Shown here one piece after another: positions 1-8,619 of a stretch of DNA of 64,000 nt. The position numbers and the translations under genes are program-made. The stretch's first letter is position 1; each line of letters opens with the position of its first letter. Source of the DNA: Orlajensenia sp037404875 (lineage in GTDB: Bacteria; Actinomycetota; Actinomycetes; Actinomycetales; Microbacteriaceae); NCBI RefSeq assembly GCF_037404875.1, contig NZ_JBBELO010000018.1, positions 91,639-155,638 on the forward strand. The letters run 5' to 3'. The notes beneath the pieces were generated by a model, which saw nothing but the letters and a program-made list of their open reading frames with translations, made no database searches and was not told the origin of the DNA.

Positions 1-364
1 TGATGGGAATCTGGCTCGCCGAGCTGGCCGTGAGCCGCAGAGCCCAGCCGATGAAGATGGCGGCGACGACCCCGAGGATGACGACCCAGCTGCTGGCACC
101 GAAGACGAACACGATCGCCAGGGCGAGGATGACGCCGGCGATGACGCCCGCCGTGCGCTCGATGGCCTTGCCGACCGACTGGTTCACGCTGGGCTGCACC
201 ACGAGCAGCGCGGCGATCGCGGCGAAGACGGGCAGCTGCGTCGGCAGAAGCAGCCCCGCGAGAATCCAGGCCGCGACCGTCGCCACCGCGACCTTGGCGA
301 CCTGCAGCAGCGGCACCCGGCTGCTCGCTCGCAGCTGCGGGGTCAAGCGTGGAAGAGTGGCCAC
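1..364 (-). CDS. FUSC / aromatic-acid-exporter-like membrane protein, N-terminal part (cut by window edge)
   Basis: Only the first 121 codons are inside the window; the gene continues to the left. A GTG at 362-364 starts a protein that begins MATLPRLTPQL and then shows closely spaced hydrophobic segments typical of the FUSC/ArAE N-terminal membrane domain, including the stretch LPVFAAIAALLVVQPSVNQS with its family-like VQPSV/S pattern. Such proteins are inner-membrane and are proposed to export aromatic acids or other small molecules, but substrates in actinobacteria are unknown. It begins 4 nt after the stop of the AlkZ-like gene, so the two are probably co-transcribed. Substrate not inferable. 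Confidence 0.7.
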   Translation of the reverse strand, partial: MATLPRLTPQLRASSRVPLLQVAKVAVATVAAWILAGLLLPTQLPVFAAIAALLVVQPSVNQSVGKAIERTAGVIAGVILALAIVFVFGASSWVVILGVVAAIFIGWALRLTASSASQIPI

Positions 365-368
365 ACGC

Positions 369-1457
369 TCAGGCTACAAGGGGCTGCCCGAGGAACCGCG
401 CGTACTCACGAGATGCGCGTCGCAGGGCCGGGGAGTCGGCGAGCGAAGCGGGCGCCGACGCGAACGGCGTCACCTCCACGCGCACGCCCTTCTTCACCAC
501 GGCTCGGCGCCAGAGCGCGAGAACCCGTCCGCCGCGCATGACGGTTGGTTGGAACACGCCGTTGCCACCGGGTACGACGAGGTTCTCGTCGGCCGTGTCG
601 ATGATCGGCGAGCGGTCGGTGTACCCGAGGTAGAACTCGTCGAAGCCCGGAAGCAGCTGAACGGATGCGGCGAATCGCCGCCGTCGCTGCGCAGTGCCCG
701 GGGTGGCATCCGCGTCGGCGTTCATGAGCAGGTCGTCGCCGTAGGCGAGGATGCGGTCGCCGGCGACCGCGCGGGCCCGGCGCGCCTCGCCGAGCGAGAG
801 CTTGCTCCAGCCGACGAAGTCGCGCAGTGCTGCCGGTCCGTGGCCGCCCAGGTAGCGCACGAGGTATTCGCCGAGGGCTTCGTCGGGCTCGAGCGCGCGT
901 GCTGCGCGAATCCACTCGGAGCACAGGACGAGCCGTTGCATGCCGTCTCGAACAGGCCCCCAGCACCAGGTGCCCGTCTGGGCGAGGTGGGCGATGACGT
1001 GGTAGCCCCGGCCGGCGCGCGGATCGATGCCGCTCTCGTTCAGCAGCGACATGAACTCGTCGCGGCTGACCTCACCTCCTCCGGACAGGGCGCCCACCGC
1101 GATCTCGCGGGCGGACTCGATCACCCGGTCATCCAGTCCCAGCTGCTCCCGGCGCCGAGCCGCTTGGGCGAGCATGCGCCCGGCCGTGAGCGAGAGCAAC
1201 CAGGACAGATCGCCGGCGGGAACCGCGAAGAGGGTGCCGCGCATGGTCCATGCGCGCACGAGGTCCCCGCGGCTGAAGGCGTCCAGGACCTCCTCGCGCG
1301 TGCGTCCGGATCTCAGGCCGATCGCCCACTGCGCTGCCGCGAAGTCCTGGGCCTGGATGGCGAGCATCCGCTGCCCGACGGCGGCGACGGTGCTCTCGGC
1401 GCCGATCCCGTGCGCGGTGGCGCGCAGACGGCGCAGTTCCGCAGCTGAATCGACCAC
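369..1457 (-). CDS. AlkZ-like winged-helix DNA glycosylase family protein (HTH_42)
   Basis: A 362-aa protein of the winged-helix family that includes the antibiotic-resistance DNA glycosylase AlkZ and E. coli YcaQ. Near residues 33-37 it carries IQAQD, whose QAQ fits the Q-aliphatic-Q catalytic motif of the AlkZ-like branch rather than the QxD form of YcaQ. Other family signatures are WTMRGT (about residue 70) and LLPGFDEF...GYTDR in the C-terminal third. AlkZ excises bulky or crosslinked alkylated bases; the lesion handled here is unknown. GTG start at 1457. The FUSC-like membrane protein follows by 4 nt, suggesting a repair-plus-export pair. Confidence 0.8.
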   Translation of the reverse strand: MVDSAAELRRLRATAHGIGAESTVAAVGQRMLAIQAQDFAAAQWAIGLRSGRTREEVLDAFSRGDLVRAWTMRGTLFAVPAGDLSWLLSLTAGRMLAQAARRREQLGLDDRVIESAREIAVGALSGGGEVSRDEFMSLLNESGIDPRAGRGYHVIAHLAQTGTWCWGPVRDGMQRLVLCSEWIRAARALEPDEALGEYLVRYLGGHGPAALRDFVGWSKLSLGEARRARAVAGDRILAYGDDLLMNADADATPGTAQRRRRFAASVQLLPGFDEFYLGYTDRSPIIDTADENLVVPGGNGVFQPTVMRGGRVLALWRRAVVKKGVRVEVTPFASAPASLADSPALRRASREYARFLGQPLVA

Positions 1458-1505
1458 GACGCCAGTATGCCGCGCACCGCGGACAGAGAAGCGGCTCGCA
1501 CGCCG

Positions 1506-1511
1506 TAGACT
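1506..1511 (+). promoter_or_regulatory. candidate -10 (TAGACT) of the ABC-F gene
   Basis: TAGACT lies about 56 nt before the chosen GTG, predicting a short leader that contains the GGAAAGG ribosome binding site at 1554-1560. Confidence 0.45.
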
Positions 1512-1567
1512 GGATGGCTGCGCACCGTCGCGTCTTCCCTCTCAACTTCCACCGGAAAGGTGTCGCC

Positions 1568-3166
1568 GTGCTCGCCGTGCATGACCTCGAGATCCGCGTC
1601 GGTGCGCGCGTGCTCATGGAGGGCGTGAACTTCCGCGTCTCCGACGGAGACAAGATCGGCCTTGTCGGCCGCAACGGAGCAGGCAAGACCACGCTCACCA
1701 AGACCCTCGCCGGCGAGACGCTCCCCACGGGCGGGCGCATCGAACGCAGCGGCGAGATCGGATACCTTCCCCAGGATCCGCGATCGGGCGACCCCGAGGA
1801 GTTGGCGCGCACGCGCATCCTGAACGCCCGCGGGCTCGGCTCGATCGTGCTCGGCATGCACGAGGCCTCGCTCGAGATGGCGAGCACGGATGCCGCGGTG
1901 AGCGCCGCCGGAATGAAGCGCTACGGCAACCTGACCGACCGCTTCCAGGCGCTGGGTGGCTATGCCGCGGAGGCGGAGGCCGCATCCATCGCCAACAACC
2001 TCAACCTGCCCGATCGCATTCTCGACCAGCCGCTGAAGACGCTCTCGGGTGGCCAGCGACGGCGTATCGAGCTCGCCCGCATCCTGTTCTCGGATGCCGG
2101 AACGATGATCCTCGACGAGCCGACCAACCACCTCGACGCCGACTCGGTGGTGTGGCTGCGCGAGTTCCTGAAGAACTATCGCGGCGGCTTCATCGTGATC
2201 AGCCACGATGTCGAACTCGTCGGCGAGACCGTGAACCGCGTGTTCTACCTCGATGCGAACCGCATGGTCATCGACGTCTACAACATGAACTGGAAGAACT
2301 ACCAGCGTCAGCGTGCCGCCGACGAGGAGCGTCGCAAGAAGGAGCGCGCCAACGCCGAGAAGAAGGCGGGCGCCCTGCAGCTGCAGGCCGCCAAGTTCGG
2401 CGCGAAGGCATCGAAGGCCGCAGCCGCCCACCAGATGGTGGCGCGTGCCGAGAAGCTGCTCTCGGGCCTGGAGGAGGTGCGCACCGCCGACCGCGTGGCG
2501 AAGCTGCGCTTCCCGACGCCCGCACCGTGCGGACGCACGCCCCTGCAGGCATCCGACCTGTCGAAGAGCTACGGATCGCTCGAGATCTTCACCGCCGTCG
2601 ACCTCGCCATCGACCGTGGCTCCAAGGTGGTCGTCATCGGGCTGAACGGCGCCGGCAAGACGACCCTGCTGCGCATCCTCGGCGGTGTCGACCAGCCCGA
2701 CACCGGGCAGGTCGAGCCCGGTCACGGCCTGAGGATCGGCTACTTCGCCCAGGAGCACGAGACCATCGACGTCAAGCGCACCGTCCTGCAGAACATGGTC
2801 TCCTCCTCGCCGAACCTCACCGAGACCGAGGCGCGCAAGGTGCTCGGCTCGTTCCTGTTCACCGGGGATGACTCCCACAAGCTCGCCGGAGTGCTCTCGG
2901 GCGGCGAGAAGACGCGACTGGCCCTCGCCATGATCGTCGTCTCCGGCGCCAACGTGCTGCTGCTCGACGAGCCGACGAACAACCTCGATCCTGCGAGCCG
3001 CGCCGAGATCCTCGATGCGCTCGCGCACTTCGAGGGCGCCGTCGTTCTCGTCTCCCACGACCCGGGCGCCGTCGAGGCGCTGAACCCGGAGCGGGTTCTC
3101 ATCCTTCCCGACGGAGTCGAGGACCACTGGAACGCGGAGTACGCGGACCTCATCGCCCTGGCGTGA
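1568..3166 (+). CDS. ABC-F family ATPase (two ABC domains, no membrane domain)
   Basis: 532-aa soluble tandem ATPase. Walker A motifs are GRNGAGKT (residues 34-41) and GLNGAGKT (about 358-365), with signature motifs LSGGQ (about 159) and LSGGE (about 443). Both Walker B regions end in DEPTN. A lysine/arginine/alanine-rich charged linker (about 240-310) joins the domains, as in ribosome-acting ABC-F proteins. ABC-F proteins bind the ribosomal E site and act in translation control or antibiotic protection; which applies here cannot be read from sequence. An in-frame ATG at 1514 exists, but GTG at 1568 has GGAAAGG 7 nt upstream and gives the usual N-terminus (LAVHDLEIRVG). Confidence 0.9.
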   Translation: MLAVHDLEIRVGARVLMEGVNFRVSDGDKIGLVGRNGAGKTTLTKTLAGETLPTGGRIERSGEIGYLPQDPRSGDPEELARTRILNARGLGSIVLGMHEASLEMASTDAAVSAAGMKRYGNLTDRFQALGGYAAEAEAASIANNLNLPDRILDQPLKTLSGGQRRRIELARILFSDAGTMILDEPTNHLDADSVVWLREFLKNYRGGFIVISHDVELVGETVNRVFYLDANRMVIDVYNMNWKNYQRQRAADEERRKKERANAEKKAGALQLQAAKFGAKASKAAAAHQMVARAEKLLSGLEEVRTADRVAKLRFPTPAPCGRTPLQASDLSKSYGSLEIFTAVDLAIDRGSKVVVIGLNGAGKTTLLRILGGVDQPDTGQVEPGHGLRIGYFAQEHETIDVKRTVLQNMVSSSPNLTETEARKVLGSFLFTGDDSHKLAGVLSGGEKTRLALAMIVVSGANVLLLDEPTNNLDPASRAEILDALAHFEGAVVLVSHDPGAVEALNPERVLILPDGVEDHWNAEYADLIALA

Positions 3167-3193
3167 TGCGCCGCGCCGCTCAGCGCCGTTCGC

Positions 3194-4039
3194 TCAGTGC
3201 TGGCGATCGAGGATCTCGTCCTCGATGACGGCGTCGGTGCGCGCCTTGAGTGCACGACGCCGGGCGCGCTCGGCCGCCCGCTCGCGCTCCTCGGGGTCTT
3301 CGGCGTTGACGACCCGGTACTCCTGGGTCAGGGCCCACCCGAACCCGACGAATCCCAGCAGGGCGAACACGAACCACTGGAACGCGTAGGAGAGGTGCGG
3401 GCCCTCGTCGAGCGGGGGCTTCTGCGCCGCCTGCGGTCGCGTGGACGGGGCAGGCGACTCCGACGCCATGAGCCCGTACGCACCGGTGTACGTGGGTTCG
3501 CCGATGATCTTCTGCATGTCGGTCAGCTCGATGGTCTGCACCTGGCCGGATGGGGCCTGCTTCCGGCTGGCGATGTGCGGTTCGCCGGCCTTCAGCCGTG
3601 CGACGACGGTGACGCGTCCCTCGGGCGCGGCGGGCACGCTCGCCGGCGCATCCGGCGTGTCGCCGGTGGGCAGCCAGCCGCGGTCGACGACGAAGACGGT
3701 GCCATCGTCCAACTGCAGGGGAGTGAGCACCTCGAAGCCCGGCCCCGAATCGCCGGGACGGTTGCGAACGAGGCGCTCATCGTCGAGCAGGTAGCTGCCG
3801 GTGAGGGAGACGGGAACGTACTTCTGATCGACGCGGAAGCTCGTCAGCCTGGGAAGCGCCTCGCCGACCGGCACCGGGTCGGCGTTCCAGTTCGTCTCGA
3901 TGCGGTGGATCTCGGCGAGGGCCTCGCCTCGTCGTGCGATCTGCCAGAAACCGAGGCTCACGCAGACGATCGCGAACAGCGTCACGAGCGCGAGATAACC
4001 GGCCCACCGCCGGCTGAAGGCGAAGCGCCAGCCGCTCAC
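3194..4039 (-). CDS. SURF1 family cytochrome oxidase biogenesis protein
   Basis: 281-aa protein with the SURF1 architecture: an N-terminal transmembrane helix (about 13-33, ending GFWQIARR), an extracytoplasmic domain with RPGDSGPGFEVLTPL and VDRGWLP signatures, and a second helix (about 218-238, YAFQWFVFALLGFVG). SURF1 assists haem a insertion or assembly of aa3-type cytochrome c oxidase. The C-terminal tail is highly charged. GTG start at 4039 overlaps the stop of the upstream 74-aa gene in GTGA, so the two are translationally coupled. Part of a three-gene leftward unit with DUF3099. Confidence 0.88.
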   Translation of the reverse strand: MSGWRFAFSRRWAGYLALVTLFAIVCVSLGFWQIARRGEALAEIHRIETNWNADPVPVGEALPRLTSFRVDQKYVPVSLTGSYLLDDERLVRNRPGDSGPGFEVLTPLQLDDGTVFVVDRGWLPTGDTPDAPASVPAAPEGRVTVVARLKAGEPHIASRKQAPSGQVQTIELTDMQKIIGEPTYTGAYGLMASESPAPSTRPQAAQKPPLDEGPHLSYAFQWFVFALLGFVGFGWALTQEYRVVNAEDPEERERAAERARRRALKARTDAVIEDEILDRQH

Positions 4040-4260
4040 GATGCTGCTTCCTCGCCGAGAGGCGACACCGTCACCGGGAACTCCCGGGCGGCGAGGAAGT
4101 CGCGCAGGAAGTCGACGTGCTCCTGGCAGGCCAGCCAGGTCTTGCCGCGCTCTCCCGTGTGGATGCGCGGATTCTTCCAGTCGACGCGCCACCGGGCGCC
4201 CTCCTGGCAGCCGGCGCGCGAGCAGGTGGCCCCCTCGGGGCCGGGGGACAGGGAGATCAC
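4036..4260 (-). CDS. conserved small actinobacterial protein, possible metal-binding
   Basis: 74-aa protein with three cysteines (CSRAGC and a later LACQEH) plus conserved-looking NPRIH and KTWLACQEH motifs, suggesting a small zinc-type fold; this is inference. Homologues of this length sit between DUF3099 and SURF1 in related actinobacteria and are sometimes labelled 'acetone carboxylase', a name the sequence does not support. GTG start at 4260 overlaps the DUF3099 stop by 4 nt and its own stop overlaps the SURF1 start by 4 nt, so all three are coupled. Function unknown. Confidence 0.75.
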   Translation of the reverse strand: MISLSPGPEGATCSRAGCQEGARWRVDWKNPRIHTGERGKTWLACQEHVDFLRDFLAAREFPVTVSPLGEEAAS

Positions 4261-4544
4261 TTCGACTCCTCGTCCTTCCGCTCGGCCGGACCGAGCGCGA
4301 GCGTTCCCGGTCGCAGAACGCCGGCCTTCTGCGGATTGGACCCCACGTTCGCCAGCACCACCGCAACATAGGGCAGCAGGATGGCGCCGGCGGCGAAGAC
4401 CGCGAGCCACCAGCCGCGTGCGAACAGCAGTGCGATGATGCAGACCACGCGGATCGACATGGCGACCGTGTACTTGATCATGCGTGCGCGGCGCTCATCC
4501 TCGGGAGAGGGCGGGAGCGTCGTGATCGAGGAGGGCTGCTTCAT
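4257..4544 (-). CDS. DUF3099 family membrane protein
   Basis: 95-aa protein with two predicted transmembrane segments (about 25-45 and 48-65) containing RVVCIIALLFARGW and a short charged C-terminus. It matches the small DUF3099 family found almost only in actinobacteria. First gene of the leftward unit leading into the 74-aa protein and SURF1 with 4-nt overlaps. A candidate -10 TAGGCT lies at 4588-4593, giving a leader of roughly 37 nt. No biochemical role is known. Confidence 0.8.
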   Translation of the reverse strand: MKQPSSITTLPPSPEDERRARMIKYTVAMSIRVVCIIALLFARGWWLAVFAAGAILLPYVAVVLANVGSNPQKAGVLRPGTLALGPAERKDEESK

Positions 4545-4686
4545 TCCTGGCCGAACCGCGAACCGAAGTGGTCCGCTTTCTGCCTCAAGCCTACGCCGAC
4601 CGAAGGAGGCACCCGTGCCTTCGGCGTAGTCTGGGAGGCCCGGCTTCCATCCGCCGCAGCACGCCCGTCACGAAGGGGATTCCCGC

Positions 4687-5397
4687 ATGAGCACCGCCCG
4701 CACCGTTCTCGTCACCGGAGGAAACCGGGGCATCGGCTATGCCATCGCCGAGGAGTTCGTGCGACAGGGGCACCGCGTGGCCGTCACGGCCCGCTCGGGC
4801 CAGGGGCCGGAGGGAACGTTGACCGTTCAGGCGGATGTCACGGATTCGGCGTCGGTTGATGCCGCTTTCAGCGCTGTGGAGGCCGAACTCGGTCCCGTCG
4901 AGGTCGTGGTCGCCAACGCCGGCATCACCCGCGACACCCTGCTCATGCGCATGAGCGACGAGGACTTCGAGTCGGTGATCGACACCAACCTCACGGGCGC
5001 CTTCCGTGTCGTCAAGCGCGCCTCGAAGAACCTGCTCAAGGCGCGGTACGGGCGCATCGTGCTCATCTCGAGCGTCGTCGGCCTCTACGGCGGCGCCGGG
5101 CAGGCGAACTACTCGGCGTCCAAGGCCGCACTCGTCGGGTTCGCCCGTTCGATCACCCGCGAGCTGGGCGGTCGCGGCATCACGGCGAACGTGGTGGCGC
5201 CCGGCTTCATCGAGACCGACATGACGGCCGCCCTCCCCGAAGCCCAGCAGGCGGAGTACAAGAAGAGCATCCCGGCCGGGCGCTTCGCGACGCCGAACGA
5301 GGTGGCGAGGGTCGTCGCGTGGATCGCCGGCGACGAGGCCGCCTACATCTCCGGGGCGGTCATCCCCGTGGATGGCGGCCTCGGCATGGGGCACTAG
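4687..5397 (+). CDS. fabG: 3-oxoacyl-ACP reductase (short-chain dehydrogenase)
   Basis: 236-aa classical SDR. The cofactor motif TGGNRGIG is at residues 10-17, NAG at about 77-79, catalytic Ser about 128 (ISSVVG) and YSASK with Tyr142/Lys146. The C-terminus ends in DGGLGMGH as in FabG. It reduces beta-ketoacyl-ACP with NADPH in fatty-acid synthesis. ATG is preceded by GAAGGGGA at about 4673-4680; a candidate -10 TAGTCT lies at 4627-4632, divergent from DUF3099. The stop overlaps the end of convergent serB by 4 nt. Confidence 0.88.
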   Translation: MSTARTVLVTGGNRGIGYAIAEEFVRQGHRVAVTARSGQGPEGTLTVQADVTDSASVDAAFSAVEAELGPVEVVVANAGITRDTLLMRMSDEDFESVIDTNLTGAFRVVKRASKNLLKARYGRIVLISSVVGLYGGAGQANYSASKAALVGFARSITRELGGRGITANVVAPGFIETDMTAALPEAQQAEYKKSIPAGRFATPNEVARVVAWIAGDEAAYISGAVIPVDGGLGMGH

Positions 5398-6059
5398 CCT
5401 CTCGAGAGACCCAGCAGCGGCAGCACCTGTCGCAGGTCGGGCACGGTGATGCTGACGTCGGCGTGCCGGCGCACCAGTGGCTTCGCGTTGAAGGCCACCG
5501 ACAGGCCGGCTTCGGCCATCATGAGCAGGTCGTTGGCGCCGTCGCCCACGGCGACCGTGCGCCCCAGCGGAACCCCGAATCGCTCCGCCCACTCGCGCAG
5601 TGCGCGCGCCTTGGCCTGTGCGTCGATGATCGGGCCGCTCACCGTGCCGGTGAGCGCACCGTGCTCAACGGCGAGGCGGTTCGCGCTCCACACGTCGAGG
5701 CCGTAGTCCGCTCCGATGGGATCGAGCAGTTCGTGGAACCCGCCCGACACGACGCCCACGACGCCGCCGGACGCCTGCACGCCCGCGATGAGGTCGTGCA
5801 CGCCGTCTGTCGGCCGGATGCGTCGGCCGACCTCTTCGAAAACCGACTCCGGAAGGCCACGCAGCGTCGCGACCCGTTCCCGCAGGCTCGCCGCGAAGTC
5901 GAGTTCCCCGCGCATCGCCCGCTCGGTGATCTCGGCGACCAGGGGGCGCGAGCCGGCCGCATCCGCGAGCAGTTCGATGACCTCGTCCTGGATGAGGGTG
6001 GAATCGGCGTCGAGCACCACGAGCAGGCGCGCCGGGGCGCGCCGCGGGACTTCGCCCAT
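5394..6059 (-). CDS. serB: phosphoserine phosphatase
   Basis: 221-aa HAD-superfamily phosphatase with the nucleophile motif DADST (Asp17, Asp19), SGGF in the middle and GDGANDLLMM near residue 165, the standard SerB set. It lacks the N-terminal ACT extension of longer SerB proteins. It hydrolyses phosphoserine as the last step of serine synthesis. ATG at 6059 shares one base with the stop of glgC (TGATG), so translation is probably coupled to glgC, an unusual functional pairing. Its 3' end overlaps convergent fabG by 4 nt. Confidence 0.87.
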   Translation of the reverse strand: MGEVPRRAPARLLVVLDADSTLIQDEVIELLADAAGSRPLVAEITERAMRGELDFAASLRERVATLRGLPESVFEEVGRRIRPTDGVHDLIAGVQASGGVVGVVSGGFHELLDPIGADYGLDVWSANRLAVEHGALTGTVSGPIIDAQAKARALREWAERFGVPLGRTVAVGDGANDLLMMAEAGLSVAFNAKPLVRRHADVSITVPDLRQVLPLLGLSRG

Positions 6060-7300
6060 CAGGCGGTGACCCTGGTCCCCTTGCCGACGACCGTGATTCC
6101 CGAGTCGGAGACGGCGAAGCCGCGCTCGATGTCCCGTGCCCGGTCGACGCCGATTCTCGCGCCTGCCTCGACGACGACGTTCTTGTCGAGCACCGCACGG
6201 CCGACGTAGGCGCCGGGCTCGATGCGGGCGCGTTCGAACAGGATGGAGTCGACCACGGTGGCTCCCGATCCGATGACGCACCATGGCCCGAGCACGCTGC
6301 GCTCGATGTGGGCTCCGGAGATGACCGAACCGAGGGAGACGATGGAGTCGATCGTCGTGCCGAGGGCGCCCTGGGCGTCCCGTGTGAACTTGGCGGGCGG
6401 CGCGTTCAGCTGCTGGGTGAAGATGGGCCAGGCCTGGTTGTACAGGTTGAAGACCGGCAGGGCCGAGATGAGGTCTTGGTGGGCCTCGAAGAAGGAGTCG
6501 ATCGTTCCCACGTCGCGCCAGTAGTAGCGGTCGCGGTCGGTGGAGCCCGGCACGTCATTGCGACGCAGGTCGTAGACGCCGGCCGTGCCGCGGGCGACGA
6601 AGTCGGGAACGATGTCGCCGCCCATGTCGTGGCCCGAATCGGTCCGCTCACCGTCGCGCAGCACCGCGTCGACGAGCGCGTCGGCGTTGAAGACGTAGTT
6701 GCCCATGGACGCGAACACCTCGTGGGGCGCGTCCGCGAGTCCGATCGGGTCTTGGGGCTTCTCGCGGAAGGCGCTGATGGCGGTGGGGTTGTCCTCATCG
6801 ACCTCGATGACGCCGAACTGGTTCGCCAGCTCGATGGGCTGGCGGATCGCCGCGACCGTCGCCTCCGCGCCGGAGTCGATGTGGGCCTGCACCATCTGCG
6901 AGAAGTCCATGCGGTACACGTGATCGGCGCCGACGACGACGATGATGTCGGGCTGCTCGTCGTGGATGAGGTTGAGGCTCTGCAGGATGGCGTCGGCCGA
7001 CCCCGAGAACCAGCGCTTGCCGAGGCGCTGCTGCGCCGGAACCGAGGCGATGTAGGAGTTGAGCAGGCCCGACAGCCGCCAGCTCTGGGAGACGTGACGG
7101 TCCAGGCTGTGCGACTTGTACTGCGTCAGCACGACGATCTGCGTGAGCCCGGAGTTGATGAGGTTCGAGAGGGCGAAGTCGATCAGACGGTAGTGACCGC
7201 CGAAGGGCACGGCAGGCTTGGCCCTGTCCTCCGTGAGAGGCATGAGTCGCTTGCCTTCCCCACCTGCCAGAACGATGCCGAAGATCTTCGCAGACTGCAT
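6059..7300 (-). CDS. glgC: glucose-1-phosphate adenylyltransferase (ADP-glucose pyrophosphorylase)
   Basis: 413-aa protein with the nucleotidyltransferase motif AGGEGKRLMPLT (about 12-23), KPAVPFGG, and a C-terminal left-handed beta-helix region (ARIEPGAYVGR, VVEAGARIG). It makes ADP-glucose for glycogen and other alpha-glucans. It is divergent from glgA across 93 bp, an arrangement usual in actinobacteria, which allows joint control. serB follows with a TGATG overlap. Confidence 0.93.
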   Translation of the reverse strand: MQSAKIFGIVLAGGEGKRLMPLTEDRAKPAVPFGGHYRLIDFALSNLINSGLTQIVVLTQYKSHSLDRHVSQSWRLSGLLNSYIASVPAQQRLGKRWFSGSADAILQSLNLIHDEQPDIIVVVGADHVYRMDFSQMVQAHIDSGAEATVAAIRQPIELANQFGVIEVDEDNPTAISAFREKPQDPIGLADAPHEVFASMGNYVFNADALVDAVLRDGERTDSGHDMGGDIVPDFVARGTAGVYDLRRNDVPGSTDRDRYYWRDVGTIDSFFEAHQDLISALPVFNLYNQAWPIFTQQLNAPPAKFTRDAQGALGTTIDSIVSLGSVISGAHIERSVLGPWCVIGSGATVVDSILFERARIEPGAYVGRAVLDKNVVVEAGARIGVDRARDIERGFAVSDSGITVVGKGTRVTA

Positions 7301-7380
7301 GGGTCAACAGTAGCGGGGAGCGCTGCGCGAGGCAGGGGATTGCGAAACACAACCCCGATGTCATACCCCTTGCGGTGCCC

Positions 7381-7386
7381 TAACGT
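7381..7386 (+). promoter_or_regulatory. leaderless -10 (TAACGT) of glgA
   Basis: TAACGT, then 7 nt, then the ATG at 7394; no ribosome binding site precedes the start. Predicted transcription start at or next to the ATG. Confidence 0.55.
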
Positions 7387-7393
7387 TGCGTAC

Positions 7394-8578
7394 ATGCGCG
7401 TCGATCTTGTCACCCGTGAGTATCCGCCGGAGGTCTATGGGGGAGCGGGGGTGCATGTCGCCGAACTCGTGCGGGCGCTCCGCTCCAGCACGGAGGTCGT
7501 GGTGCGGGCCTTCGGGGCCCCGCGCGATGCGCCCGACACCTTCTCGTACGGCATTCCGCAGGAACTGGCCCATGCCAACCCCGCCGTCTCGACGCTCGGG
7601 ACCGACCTCGTCATCGCGCAGGATGTCGCCGGCGCCGACATCGTGCACTCGCACACCTGGTACGCCAACGGCGCCGGGCACGTTGCCAAGCTGCTGCACG
7701 GCATCCCGCACGTCGTGACGGCCCACAGCCTCGAGCCGCTGCGGCCCTGGAAGGCCGAGCAGCTCGGCGGCGGGTACGCCGTCTCGAGTTGGGTCGAACG
7801 CACGGCATTCGAGGCCGCGGATGCGGTCATCGCCGTGAGCGAGGGCATGGGGCGCGACATCCTGCGTTCCTATCCCGCGATCGACCCGGCCCGCCTGCAC
7901 GTCGTCTACAACGGCATCGACCTGGATCGCTGGCGGCCGATCGACGACCTCGACACGGTGCGCAGCTTCGGCATCGACCCTGAGCGGCCCACCGTCGTCT
8001 TCGTCGGCCGGATCACCCGGCAGAAGGGCCTGCCCTACCTGTTGCGCGCGGCCCGCCTGCTGCCCCCCGAGGTGCAGCTCGTGCTCTGTGCCGGCGCCCC
8101 CGACACCCAGGCGATCATGGACGAGGTCAGCGCGCTCGTGCGCGAACTTCAGACCGAGCGCACCGGGGTGGTCTGGATCGATCGGCTGCTCAGCCAGCCC
8201 GAGCTCGCCGCGGTGCTCACCGCGGGAACCGCGTTCGTCTGCCCGTCGGTCTACGAACCGCTCGGCATCGTGAACCTCGAGGCGATGGCCTGCGGACTGC
8301 CGGTCGTCGGGACCGCGACCGGCGGCATCCCCGAGGTCGTCGACGACGGCGTGACGGGTCGTCTGGTGCCCATCGAACAGCTCGATGACGGCACCGGAAC
8401 ACCCCTGGACCCCGATCGTTTCGTCGCCGACCTCGCCGAGGCGCTGACGGCGGTCGTCTCCGACCGCGAGGCCGCCGCCGCCATGGGCGTGGCCGGGCGG
8501 CGGCGTGCGCAGGAGCAGTTCGGCTGGGACCGCATCGCCACCCGTACCCGGGAGATCTACGACGCCCTCATCGCCTGA
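7394..8578 (+). CDS. glgA: glycogen synthase (GT4-type, actinobacterial GlgA)
   Basis: 394-aa glycosyltransferase of the actinobacterial glycogen synthase/GlgM-like type. The N-terminal glycine-rich acceptor loop PEVYGGAGVH occurs at about 11-20, HTWYANGAGH follows, and the C-terminal nucleotide-sugar motif is EPLGIVNLEAMACGLPVV. It elongates alpha-1,4-glucan (or makes maltose-1-phosphate in some relatives) using ADP-glucose from GlgC. ATG at 7394 gives the canonical N-terminus MRVDLVTREYPPE and lies 7 nt after a TAACGT hexamer, so the mRNA is probably leaderless. Confidence 0.9.
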   Translation: MRVDLVTREYPPEVYGGAGVHVAELVRALRSSTEVVVRAFGAPRDAPDTFSYGIPQELAHANPAVSTLGTDLVIAQDVAGADIVHSHTWYANGAGHVAKLLHGIPHVVTAHSLEPLRPWKAEQLGGGYAVSSWVERTAFEAADAVIAVSEGMGRDILRSYPAIDPARLHVVYNGIDLDRWRPIDDLDTVRSFGIDPERPTVVFVGRITRQKGLPYLLRAARLLPPEVQLVLCAGAPDTQAIMDEVSALVRELQTERTGVVWIDRLLSQPELAAVLTAGTAFVCPSVYEPLGIVNLEAMACGLPVVGTATGGIPEVVDDGVTGRLVPIEQLDDGTGTPLDPDRFVADLAEALTAVVSDREAAAAMGVAGRRRAQEQFGWDRIATRTREIYDALIA

Positions 8579-8607
8579 GGCGGCGTGGAACGGGCCCGGT
8601 GCGCCGA

Positions 8608-8613
8608 TAGCAT
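8608..8613 (+). promoter_or_regulatory. leaderless -10 (TAGCAT) of the ABC ATPase gene
   Basis: TAGCAT, 6 nt, then ATG at 8620 with no Shine-Dalgarno sequence. Confidence 0.5.
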
Positions 8614-8619
8614 GGCTCT

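Noticed and set aside
3..1448. 481-codon plus-strand frame over the first 1.4 kb
   Set aside because: It is antisense to the FUSC and AlkZ-like genes, has no family signature and shows high-GC frame-shadow composition.
1514..1567. ATG 1514 as start of the ABC-F gene
   Set aside because: It would sit only 2 nt after the TAGACT hexamer and adds 18 residues not seen at ABC-F N-termini; GTG 1568 has a strong ribosome binding site.
1313..3127. 604-codon minus-strand frame
   Set aside because: Antisense shadow of the ABC-F gene; no recognisable domains.
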